Assembly (NCBI GenBank): GCA_002299135.1
Contig: DBNM01000100.1
Coordinates: forward strand, 4,259-11,919
Length of the DNA: 7,661 nucleotides
Direction of reading: 5' to 3'
Source: Candidatus Neomicrothrix sp. UBA672
GTDB lineage: Bacteria > Actinomycetota > Acidimicrobiia > Acidimicrobiales > MedAcidi-G1
This document shows positions 1-5,795 of this stretch, in pieces. The notes under the pieces were generated by a model, which ran no database searches, was not told the DNA's origin, and was given only the letters and a program-made list of their open reading frames with translations. The translations under genes were made by a program, and so were the position numbers. How positions within the stretch are numbered: the stretch's first letter is position 1; every line of letters begins with the position of its first letter.

Positions 1-441
1 CTGGCGCGTTCACCACAGTTCATCCCAGAAACAAAAAAAGCTGGATTACTGCTACGCGAAATGCAATCTAATCACTACCACTTAGCGATTGTTATTGATG
101 AATACGGAGGGACAGCGGGACTGGTCACCTTAGAAGATCTATTAGAAGAGGTAGTGGGAGAGATAGTTGATGAGTTCGACAGTGAAGAGGCGCTCGCTGA
201 ACCCCTCATTGGGGGAGGCTTACGTGTTCACGGGCGAATGCCAGTTGACGAGTTGAATGAACTATTAGGAGGAGTCTTACCAGAAGGTGATTGGGACACA
301 CTTGGAGGCCTTATCTTTGATGCACTGGGGCATGCCCCAGAAGCAGGAGAAAATGTAGATATAGCAGAACACCATTTTGTAGTTGAAAAAGTAGTTGGCA
401 GGAGGATAACTCAGGTCAGGGTCACGGCGCCAGGTCAATAG
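1..441 (+). CDS. HlyC/CorC-family transporter-associated protein, 3' part
   Basis: This is the C-terminal 146 residues of a gene whose 5' end lies outside the window; the frame is open from base 1 to a TAG at 439-441. Visible residues 27-60 (HLAIVIDEYGGTAGLVT..., ending in the acidic DEFD stretch) are the hallmark end of the second CBS domain of CorC/HlyC/TlyC-like proteins. Residues about 68-143 match the small CorC_HlyC transporter-associated domain, including RVHGRMPVDELNELL and the GDWDTLGGLIF core. Family members usually carry an N-terminal DUF21 membrane domain, which would be upstream and is not visible. The family is linked to magnesium/cobalt efflux or divalent cation homeostasis, but many members are uncharacterised and the old haemolysin label is unreliable, so no symbol is given. 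The stop codon directly abuts the era start, suggesting co-transcription and translational coupling, and CorC-era adjacency is common in actinobacteria. Confidence 0.93.
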   Translation: MARSPQFIPETKKAGLLLREMQSNHYHLAIVIDEYGGTAGLVTLEDLLEEVVGEIVDEFDSEEALAEPLIGGGLRVHGRMPVDELNELLGGVLPEGDWDTLGGLIFDALGHAPEAGENVDIAEHHFVVEKVVGRRITQVRVTAPGQ

Positions 442-1329
442 ATGGATGACATCACGGAAAGTCATTCGACTATAAAAGTGCCAGATGGCCACATTTCAGG
501 TTTTGTGAGCTTAGTAGGTAGACCTAATGTCGGTAAGTCAACTTTATTGAATGCTTTTTTCGAAAAAAAAATAGCGATCGTTTCGGATAAACCACAAACA
601 ACTCGCACAGAAATAAGGGGTGTTCTTACAGGTCCTAAATTTCAGATTGTTTTTTGCGATACTCCTGGTATTCATAAACCAAGAACTCTTCTTGGTACGA
701 GATTGAATGACACAGCCCGTTTCACATTAAAGGAAATTGATTTAGTTCTTTTTGTAGTAGAGGCTGATTCATCAATTGGAAAAGGGGACAGGTTTATCGC
801 TGAATCCTTACCTGTTGAAAAAACTATTCTAGTTCTTAACAAAATAGACAAAGTCAAAAGCGGCAGAATATTGACACAACTGAATGAAGCTGCAGAGTTC
901 TCTTTTGCTGAGTATTTCCCAATTTCCGCTTCAACGGGAGAAGGAGTTTCAGAATTATTGGGACATATCAAGACAAAACTGCTTCCTGGGCCGCGTTACT
1001 TTCCTGAAAATATGGAAACTGACTTTTCTGAGTCTTTTTGGGTTGCAGAACTAGTTCGAGAACAACTTCTTTCAGAAGTTCGTGAAGAATTACCACATTC
1101 GATAGCAACACGAGTCACAGAATGGGACTGGCCACGCATCCGATGCGAGATCTTAGTAGAGAGAAATTCGCAAAAAGGAATAGTAATCGGGCACAAAGGC
1201 GAAGTTTTAAAAAAGGTCGGAACTGAGGTAAGAAAACAACTAGAAGATGGGGCGTTCATTGAATTGGTGGTGAAAGTTGAAAAAGATTGGCAAAAGCATC
1301 CGCGCTCGCTTGATCGTTTCGGATATTGA
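442..1329 (+). CDS. era: GTPase Era
   Basis: Essential GTPase that binds 16S rRNA near its 3' end and helps mature the 30S subunit. All GTPase motifs are present: G1 GRPNVGKS at residues 26-33, the TTR switch I segment at 53-55, G3 DTPG at 73-76, G4 NKID at 133-136 and G5 SAS at 162-164. A C-terminal type II KH domain follows, with its RNA-binding loop VIGHKG at 248-253 and the typical ending KDWQKHPRSLDRFGY. At 295 residues it matches the usual Era length of about 300. The ATG at 442 directly follows the upstream TAG. A weak AGG (432-434) is the only Shine-Dalgarno-like element, so translation is probably coupled to the preceding gene. Residues 1-19 before the GTPase core are a little longer than in many Era proteins, but no better downstream start is evident. 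The gene contains a run of nine A (563-571), noted separately. Confidence 0.97.
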   Translation: MDDITESHSTIKVPDGHISGFVSLVGRPNVGKSTLLNAFFEKKIAIVSDKPQTTRTEIRGVLTGPKFQIVFCDTPGIHKPRTLLGTRLNDTARFTLKEIDLVLFVVEADSSIGKGDRFIAESLPVEKTILVLNKIDKVKSGRILTQLNEAAEFSFAEYFPISASTGEGVSELLGHIKTKLLPGPRYFPENMETDFSESFWVAELVREQLLSEVREELPHSIATRVTEWDWPRIRCEILVERNSQKGIVIGHKGEVLKKVGTEVRKQLEDGAFIELVVKVEKDWQKHPRSLDRFGY

Positions 1330-1373
1330 AATGCAAACCTTAATTCCGATTTCCTGCGTGGCTATTAGACAGA

Positions 1374-1379
1374 TAGCTT
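1374..1379 (+). promoter_or_regulatory. Candidate -10 element (TAGCTT) of a leaderless uppS promoter
   Basis: TAGCTT fits the actinobacterial -10 consensus TANNNT and ends 7 nt before the GTG start of uppS, so transcription would begin at or next to the start codon. The 57-bp gap after era has no Shine-Dalgarno sequence near the GTG. No convincing -35 is visible; the region 16-18 bp upstream reads about TTCCTG. The call rests on position and on the same arrangement before glyS and dnaG. Confidence 0.5.
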
Positions 1380-1386
1380 CAAAGTT

Positions 1387-2103
1387 GTGACACCCGAAAA
1401 CCTGGACCCAAAATTCATACCTAAACACATAGCTTGTGTGATGGATGGCAATGGTCGCTGGGCAGAAAAGAGAGGACTAAAAAGAACAGACGGGCATACA
1501 GAAGGAGAAAAATCTCTTTTTGATGTTGTGGAGGGTGCCATTGAAATTGGAGTCGAATGGTTTACCGTATTTGCCTTTTCAACCGAGAATTGGAAACGCC
1601 CAGCAAAAGAAGTTCAGTTTTTACTTGACTTCAACGAACAGATAATTATCCAACGACAAGAAGAATTAAATGAAAGAAATGTGAGGATTTGTTTTCTTGG
1701 TCGTCGCGATGGGAAAGTTCCAAAAAGAATCGTTAAAAGGATGGAAGAGGCCGAGAAGCTCACAAAAAGTAATACTGGTCTGACTTTCACTGTTGCTTTC
1801 AATTACGGGGGAAGAGCAGAAATTGTTGATGCTGTTCAAAAGGTGATTGATTCAGGAGTCAAAAAGGTTACAGAGAAAACGATAGAGAGAAATCTTTATA
1901 ACCCTGAAATGCCTGATCCGGACCTGGTAATAAGAACTTCTGGGGAATCCAGAGTTTCCAATTTTCTGCTTTGGGAATTGGCCTATAGCGAACTTGTATT
2001 TAGCGATACTTTGTGGCCAGATTTCTCCCGTAAAGATTTGTTTAATGCGATAAAAGAATTTCAAGACAGAGATCGGCGATTCGGCGGCCTTGGTGGAAGT
2101 TAA
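1387..2103 (+). CDS. uppS: Isoprenyl transferase (undecaprenyl diphosphate synthase family)
   Basis: cis-Prenyltransferase that condenses isopentenyl diphosphate units onto an allylic primer to make the polyprenyl diphosphate used as lipid carrier for cell-wall synthesis; a soluble or membrane-peripheral enzyme. Conserved blocks are MDGNGRW at residues 19-25 (Asp20 matches the essential Asp of the E. coli enzyme), STENW at 65-69, NYGGR at 139-143, DPDLVIRTSGE at 177-187 and RVSNFLLW at 189-196, then the C-terminal LWPDF and RDRRFGG motifs. The length of 238 residues is normal. The start is GTG: an in-frame TAG at 1366-1368 blocks extension, and the next Met (codon 1441-1443) is inside the active-site motif. 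There is no Shine-Dalgarno; a TANNNT element 7 nt upstream suggests a leaderless mRNA shared with recO, which begins 2 bp after this stop. Product chain length cannot be read from sequence, and some actinobacteria have separate short-chain paralogues. Confidence 0.95.
   Translation: MTPENLDPKFIPKHIACVMDGNGRWAEKRGLKRTDGHTEGEKSLFDVVEGAIEIGVEWFTVFAFSTENWKRPAKEVQFLLDFNEQIIIQRQEELNERNVRICFLGRRDGKVPKRIVKRMEEAEKLTKSNTGLTFTVAFNYGGRAEIVDAVQKVIDSGVKKVTEKTIERNLYNPEMPDPDLVIRTSGESRVSNFLLWELAYSELVFSDTLWPDFSRKDLFNAIKEFQDRDRRFGGLGGS
2092..2097 (+). promoter_or_regulatory. Shine-Dalgarno sequence for recO inside the uppS 3' end
   Basis: GGTGGA lies 8 nt before the recO ATG at 2106 and within the last codons of uppS (Gly-Gly-Ser). 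It is the clearest ribosome binding site in the window. It supports the recO start and translation from a shared uppS-recO mRNA, in contrast to the SD-less first genes uppS, glyS and dnaG. Confidence 0.6.
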
Positions 2104-2105
2104 GA

Positions 2106-2822
2106 ATGTCTCTTTACCGTGATCAAGGAATAGTCGTCCGCACATGGAAACTCGGTGAAGCAGACCGGATTATCGTAATCATTACAGAAGGCAACGGAAA
2201 AGTCAGAGTTGTTGCTAAGGGTGTAAGAAAAACACGAAGCAAATTCGGTGGACGATTGGAACCCACAAGTCATGTTGCGTTGCAGCTATTTAGAGGTAAA
2301 AGCGATTTAGGGATAGTTACACAAGCTGAGACAATAGACCGGTTCCAAAATATTAGATCTAATCCTGATTTGTTTAGCGATGCTTCTTCAATGTTGGAGG
2401 TTGTAGATCATGTAGCGCCTGATGAATCACCAGATCCGATTCGCTACAAAATGCTCCTTGGAGCCCTGCGGACACTAGACGAAAAATCCCCCCCTTTGCT
2501 TGTCCCGGCATTCTTTTTGAAATTACTTGATCATGAAGGGTTGGCACCTGAATTGGGTTTCTGTGTCAAGTGTTTAGATACAGAAAATCTTGTTTCAATA
2601 TCTGTTAGCGAAGGTGGAGTTTTCTGTATCAAATGTAAACGGGGAAAAAGTATTTCAGATACATCCATCGCTGTAATGCGAGCAATTTTAGGCGGTGCAT
2701 TGAATCAAGCACTTGAAGTGGAGGATTCAAAAACTATTTCGGAAATAGACCGAATTGCTTCTGAGGCTGTGGAGTTTCACTTGGAAAGAAAAATAAGATC
2801 ACGAAGAGTTATGGATACTTAG
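2106..2822 (+). CDS. recO: DNA repair protein RecO
   Basis: Recombination mediator of the RecF pathway. With RecR it loads RecA onto SSB-coated single-stranded DNA at gaps and it can anneal complementary strands. Residues 1-80 form the N-terminal OB-fold, with the family opening (LYRDQGIVVRTWKLGEADRII) and the basic KGVRKTRSKFGGRLEP stretch near 38-53 that closely matches RecO proteins. The rest is the helical RecO_C domain with a four-cysteine zinc site: Cys153, Cys156, Cys174 and Cys177 in two CxxC pairs. At 238 residues it is in the normal range. The ATG is 2 bp after the uppS stop with GGTGGA 8 nt upstream. It lies at the end of a putative uppS-recO unit; the 44 bp before glyS contain no evident terminator. 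Proximity to era and glyS is typical of recO in actinobacteria and firmicutes. Confidence 0.94.
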   Translation: MSLYRDQGIVVRTWKLGEADRIIVIITEGNGKVRVVAKGVRKTRSKFGGRLEPTSHVALQLFRGKSDLGIVTQAETIDRFQNIRSNPDLFSDASSMLEVVDHVAPDESPDPIRYKMLLGALRTLDEKSPPLLVPAFFLKLLDHEGLAPELGFCVKCLDTENLVSISVSEGGVFCIKCKRGKSISDTSIAVMRAILGGALNQALEVEDSKTISEIDRIASEAVEFHLERKIRSRRVMDT

Positions 2823-2854
2823 TAAATATTTCAAGATGAACCTCTGTTGGCTAG

Positions 2855-2860
2855 TACGCT
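2855..2860 (+). promoter_or_regulatory. Candidate -10 element (TACGCT) of a leaderless glyS promoter
   Basis: TACGCT fits TANNNT and ends exactly 6 nt before the glyS ATG. With the usual 6-7 nt from the -10 to the transcription start, the mRNA would begin at the ATG. No purine-rich Shine-Dalgarno is present in the 44-bp gap. The -35 is unclear: TTTCAAGAT at about 2829-2837 is the only weak candidate. The surrounding bases resemble those before dnaG: from 2850 to the fifth coding base, 16 of 22 positions match. Confidence 0.55.
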
Positions 2861-2866
2861 TCGATC

Positions 2867-4186
2867 ATGGGTGTTAACAAAGAGGAACTTTTCGACAAAG
2901 TTGTAAACCTTTCAAAACGAAGAGGTTTTGTATTCCAGTCAGCAGAAATTTACGGCGGCTTTAGATCCACTTACGACTATGGACCTGTAGGGGTTTTGTT
3001 ACTGCGAAATGTGAAAGAGCAATGGTGGCGCTCGATGGTTCAGTTCCGTCAAGATGTGGTTGGTTTAGATGCAGCAATCCTTTCGCCTCCTTCCATATGG
3101 GAGGCATCAGGACACCTGACAAATTTCACAGACCCTTTAGTCGACTGTCGCGAGTGTGGGTCGCGCTTTCGTCAGGACAAACTTGAAGACCCTAACAGCT
3201 GTCCTGCTTGTGGCTCGAAATCTTCTTTCACTGAAGCGAGACAATTCAATCTGATGTTTAAGACGAACGCAGGACCTGTAATAGATTCTGCTGCTGAAGT
3301 TTATTTACGACCTGAGACTGCTCAAGGTATGTTTACCAATTTCACAAACGTTTTAAATACAAGCAGAAAAAAACCACCTTTTGGAATTGCCCAAATAGGT
3401 AAGTCGTTCCGTAATGAAATAACGCCTGGAAACTTTGTTTTCCGAACTAGGGAATTTGAACAGATGGAAATGGAATATTTCGTCCCGCCAGCAGACTCTG
3501 ACAAATGGTTTGAATACTGGTGCAAGGAGAGAATGGATTGGTACTTGAACTTAGGCATGAAAGAAGATTCACTAAGATTAAGAATTCACGACTCAGATGA
3601 ATTGAGTCATTACTCGAGAGCAACCTCTGACATAGAGTTCTCCTTTCCATGGGGTTGGGATGAATTGGAAGGAATTGCGAATAGAACTGACTATGACTTG
3701 AACCAACACGCTCAAGCTTCAGGAAATAAACTCGAATATAACGATTCAGGTACGGGTGAGAGATATGTTCCACATGTTATAGAACCCGCTGCTGGAGCCA
3801 CTCGAACAGCAATGGCATTTTTAATGGATGCTTATGAAGAGGAAGAGGTAAATGGCGAAGTGCGTAATGTCCTGAAATTGGATCACCGTCTTTCCCCATA
3901 CAAGGTTGCTGTTCTGCCTCTTTCAAAAAAAGACGAACTGATTGAGCCCTCAAAGGAAGTGCTTAACCTCGTTCAACCACACTGGATGTGCGATTACGAT
4001 CAGACACAAGCGATTGGTCGTCGTTACAGACGTCAAGACGAAATAGGAACGCCTTATTGCGTCACAATTGATTTTGAAACTCTAGAAGACAAAGCGGTAA
4101 CAGTTAGAGAGCGAGATTCGATGCATCAAGACCGTGTTTCGATAAATGAACTTGTTGAATACTTGTCATCTCGCTTAGTTCCATAG
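2867..4186 (+). CDS. glyS: Glycyl-tRNA synthetase, class II alpha2 type
   Basis: Charges tRNA-Gly with glycine using ATP, in the cytoplasm. It is the single-chain dimeric type, not the alpha2beta2 GlyQ/GlyS type. The N-terminus (FDKVVNLSKRRGFVFQSAEIYGG) is diagnostic and motif 1 follows around 38-60. A zinc-type insertion carries Cys94/Cys97 and Cys112/Cys115. The active site includes LRPETAQGMF at 147-156, motif 2 FRNE at 181-184 followed by FRTREFEQMEMEYF at 192-205, and motif 3 EPAAGATRTAMAFL with Arg313. The anticodon-binding domain spans about 345-435. The length of 439 residues is close to the usual bacterial form (around 460). The A-A-G-x-T-R form of motif 3 and the KVAVLPLSK segment resemble actinobacterial GlyRS as I remember them. 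The ATG has no Shine-Dalgarno; a TANNNT element 6 nt upstream suggests a leaderless transcript that also carries the PPDK-like gene 8 bp downstream. Confidence 0.97.
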   Translation: MGVNKEELFDKVVNLSKRRGFVFQSAEIYGGFRSTYDYGPVGVLLLRNVKEQWWRSMVQFRQDVVGLDAAILSPPSIWEASGHLTNFTDPLVDCRECGSRFRQDKLEDPNSCPACGSKSSFTEARQFNLMFKTNAGPVIDSAAEVYLRPETAQGMFTNFTNVLNTSRKKPPFGIAQIGKSFRNEITPGNFVFRTREFEQMEMEYFVPPADSDKWFEYWCKERMDWYLNLGMKEDSLRLRIHDSDELSHYSRATSDIEFSFPWGWDELEGIANRTDYDLNQHAQASGNKLEYNDSGTGERYVPHVIEPAAGATRTAMAFLMDAYEEEEVNGEVRNVLKLDHRLSPYKVAVLPLSKKDELIEPSKEVLNLVQPHWMCDYDQTQAIGRRYRRQDEIGTPYCVTIDFETLEDKAVTVRERDSMHQDRVSINELVEYLSSRLVP

Positions 4187-4194
4187 CCGTAATT

Positions 4195-5748
4195 ATGGAA
4201 AAGGAACACACCCTTGACTGGCTAATAGATTTAGTTGAAAATGCCAAGTCAATAAATACTGAAGAAGTAAAGAAAAATGCTGTCGCATCAGTACCAACTT
4301 CATTAGTTGAATCATTAATGCATAACGTCGCTTCAACAAAACCTTCAAAAGAATTGAAACTTCTCGGAAAGGGAGTACCTGCAAGCCCCGGTGCGGCAAC
4401 TGGAGTTGTATGTTTCTCCAGCGACTCAGTTCTTGATGCCACAGATGAAGGCGAAAAGGTAATTCTTGTATGCAATGAAACGAGCCCAGCAGATGAGATA
4501 GGTATGAGAATGGCAGAAGGAATCATCACTGTTCGGGGAGGGATGGCGAGTCATGCTGCTGTAGTAGCTAGAGGGTGGGGGATCCCTGCCGTGGTTGGAG
4601 TGTCTGAGATGGAAATTTCAGAAACGGAAATTAAAATCGGGGAAAATAAGGTAGAAGAAGGAGCTCATATTTCTCTAGATGGAAGTACAGGAGAACTGTT
4701 TTCTGGGGAAATGGAACTACAGGAATCAAGTGAAGAAATTTCTGAACTTAAAGTAATTTTGGATTGGGCGGACGAGATTCGCTCAGGTCATATAAAGGTT
4801 AGAGCGAATTCTGACACTGGGAAAGACACTGAGAGGGCACTTTCGTTTGGAGCCGAAGGTATAGGCCTTTGTCGCACAGAGCACATGTTTATGGGCGACC
4901 GCTTGCCTTTAATACAAAGGTTCATTCTTTCAGGTGACGAGAGTGAAGAGGAAAAAGAGAGCCTAAATGAGTTAATGGCTGCCCAGCGTTCAGATCTAAG
5001 TGAGGTCATTTCTGCTATGGCTCCGAATCCGGTGACTGTGCGACTATTAGATGCACCTCTTCATGAATTTTTAGGAGAGGAAATGCAGGATGAGTGGTTA
5101 GAACATAATCCTATGTTGGGCACTCGAGGGGTGAGACTGGCGATACTGCGAGAGCAGTTGTACAGGATGCAAACTCGAGCGCTGATAGGTGCTTTGTCAG
5201 ATGTTAAGGAAATGGGTAAAAAACCGAATGCGGACATTATGATTCCACTCGTTTCAGAAGTCCGAGAACTGAATTTAGTGAGATCTTGGATTGAAGAGGA
5301 GATCGCGTCCATGGAAGACGAATTGCGACCAAGCATAGGAACCATGATCGAAACTCCCCGTGCTGCCATAACAGCAGAGGAAGTAGCAAAAAGTGCAGAT
5401 TTTTTCTCTTTCGGAACAAATGATCTGACTCAATTGGTTTTCGGATTCAGTCGTGATGATATTGAAAGTCGAGTAATAGGTATGTATATAAATGAGGGGA
5501 TTCTTTCTGCTAACCCCTTTGAAAAAATCGATTTCCAAGGCGTTGGACATGTTATAAAACACGCGATTGATGAAGGTAGAAAAATCAATCCAGAACTTGA
5601 AATAGGAGTGTGTGGAGAACATGGCGGAGACCCTGAATCCATTCAATTTTTTTTCGAAGCAGGTGTTGACTATGTTTCCTGTTCACCTTTCCGAGTCCCT
5701 GTAGCCCGGTTAGCAGCGGCACAGGCAGTTCTTTCTTCTTTTAAGTAA
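4195..5748 (+). CDS. ppdK: PPDK-like PEP-utilizing enzyme lacking the ATP-grasp domain
   Basis: Strongly similar to the C-terminal 60% of pyruvate phosphate dikinase, which interconverts PEP, AMP and PPi with pyruvate, ATP and Pi. Residues 1-55 match the linker helices that follow the ATP-grasp domain in full-length PPDK. Residues about 57-170 are the swivelling phosphohistidine domain (GKGVPASPGAATG; GGMASHAAVVARGWGIPAV with catalytic His120). Residues about 198-515 are the PEP/pyruvate TIM barrel: GIGLCRTEHMFM at 222-233, RLLDAPLHEFL at 283-293, IGTMIETPRA at 381-390, FGTNDLTQ at 406-413, GVCGEHGGDP at 471-480 with catalytic Cys473, and YVSCSPFRVPVARLAAAQA. The GLCRTEHMF signature is PPDK-type rather than PTS enzyme I. 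Length is 517 against about 870-900 for PPDK; the missing part is the N-terminal nucleotide-binding half, and no frameshifted remnant of it can fit in the 8 bp after glyS. Ala118 replaces the Thr two residues before the catalytic His. The ATG lacks a Shine-Dalgarno and is probably coupled to glyS. The family is certain; the reaction is not, because the protein alone should be unable to use ATP. Confidence 0.9.
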   Translation: MEKEHTLDWLIDLVENAKSINTEEVKKNAVASVPTSLVESLMHNVASTKPSKELKLLGKGVPASPGAATGVVCFSSDSVLDATDEGEKVILVCNETSPADEIGMRMAEGIITVRGGMASHAAVVARGWGIPAVVGVSEMEISETEIKIGENKVEEGAHISLDGSTGELFSGEMELQESSEEISELKVILDWADEIRSGHIKVRANSDTGKDTERALSFGAEGIGLCRTEHMFMGDRLPLIQRFILSGDESEEEKESLNELMAAQRSDLSEVISAMAPNPVTVRLLDAPLHEFLGEEMQDEWLEHNPMLGTRGVRLAILREQLYRMQTRALIGALSDVKEMGKKPNADIMIPLVSEVRELNLVRSWIEEEIASMEDELRPSIGTMIETPRAAITAEEVAKSADFFSFGTNDLTQLVFGFSRDDIESRVIGMYINEGILSANPFEKIDFQGVGHVIKHAIDEGRKINPELEIGVCGEHGGDPESIQFFFEAGVDYVSCSPFRVPVARLAAAQAVLSSFK

Positions 5749-5752
5749 CAAC

Positions 5753-5766
5753 GTTGCTCTAGCAAC
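5753..5766 (+). repeat. Small perfect inverted repeat upstream of dnaG
   Basis: GTTGC-TCTA-GCAAC forms a 5-bp stem with a 4-nt loop; as DNA it is a 6-bp perfect inverted repeat around CT. It starts 5 nt after the PPDK-like stop and its right arm occupies the expected -35 position of the dnaG promoter (17 bp before TAAGTT). It could be an operator or a weak hairpin. There is no solid T tract (TTACTCTT follows), so a strong intrinsic terminator is unlikely. The left arm also overlaps an 8-bp palindrome, CAACGTTG (5749-5756). Short palindromes can arise by chance. Confidence 0.35.
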
Positions 5767-5783
5767 TTACTCTTACACGCTGC

Positions 5784-5789
5784 TAAGTT
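5784..5789 (+). promoter_or_regulatory. Candidate extended -10 element (TGC-TAAGTT) of a leaderless dnaG promoter
   Basis: TAAGTT fits TANNNT and ends exactly 6 nt before the dnaG ATG, placing the transcription start at the ATG. It is preceded by TGC (5781-5783), so it also has the extended -10 TGN motif, which may compensate for the lack of a good -35. No Shine-Dalgarno precedes the ATG. It is the best supported of the three leaderless candidates. Confidence 0.6.
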
Positions 5790-5795
5790 TCGACT

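Noticed and set aside
4183..4194. A leaderless -10 before the PPDK-like gene.
   Set aside because: The bases 12 nt before the ATG (ATAGCC, TAGCCG) do not fit TANNNT, and the 8-bp gap to glyS favours translational coupling.
4104..4529. A 141-codon minus-strand open frame across the glyS/PPDK-like junction, and other long minus-strand frames such as 3447-3773 and 6834-7205.
   Set aside because: They lie opposite well-conserved genes, resemble no known family, and are explained by the coding strand's composition; no promoter or ribosome site favours them.
5647..5654. Run of eight T in the PPDK-like gene as a frameshift or assembly error.
   Set aside because: The frame continues on both sides with conserved PPDK motifs (GVCGEHGGDP before, YVSCSPFRVP after), so the sequence is intact there.
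5753..5774. Hairpin GTTGC/GCAAC after the PPDK-like gene as an intrinsic terminator.
   Set aside because: The stem is only 5 bp and the following TTACTCTT is not a T tract, so termination would be weak; kept only as an inverted repeat.
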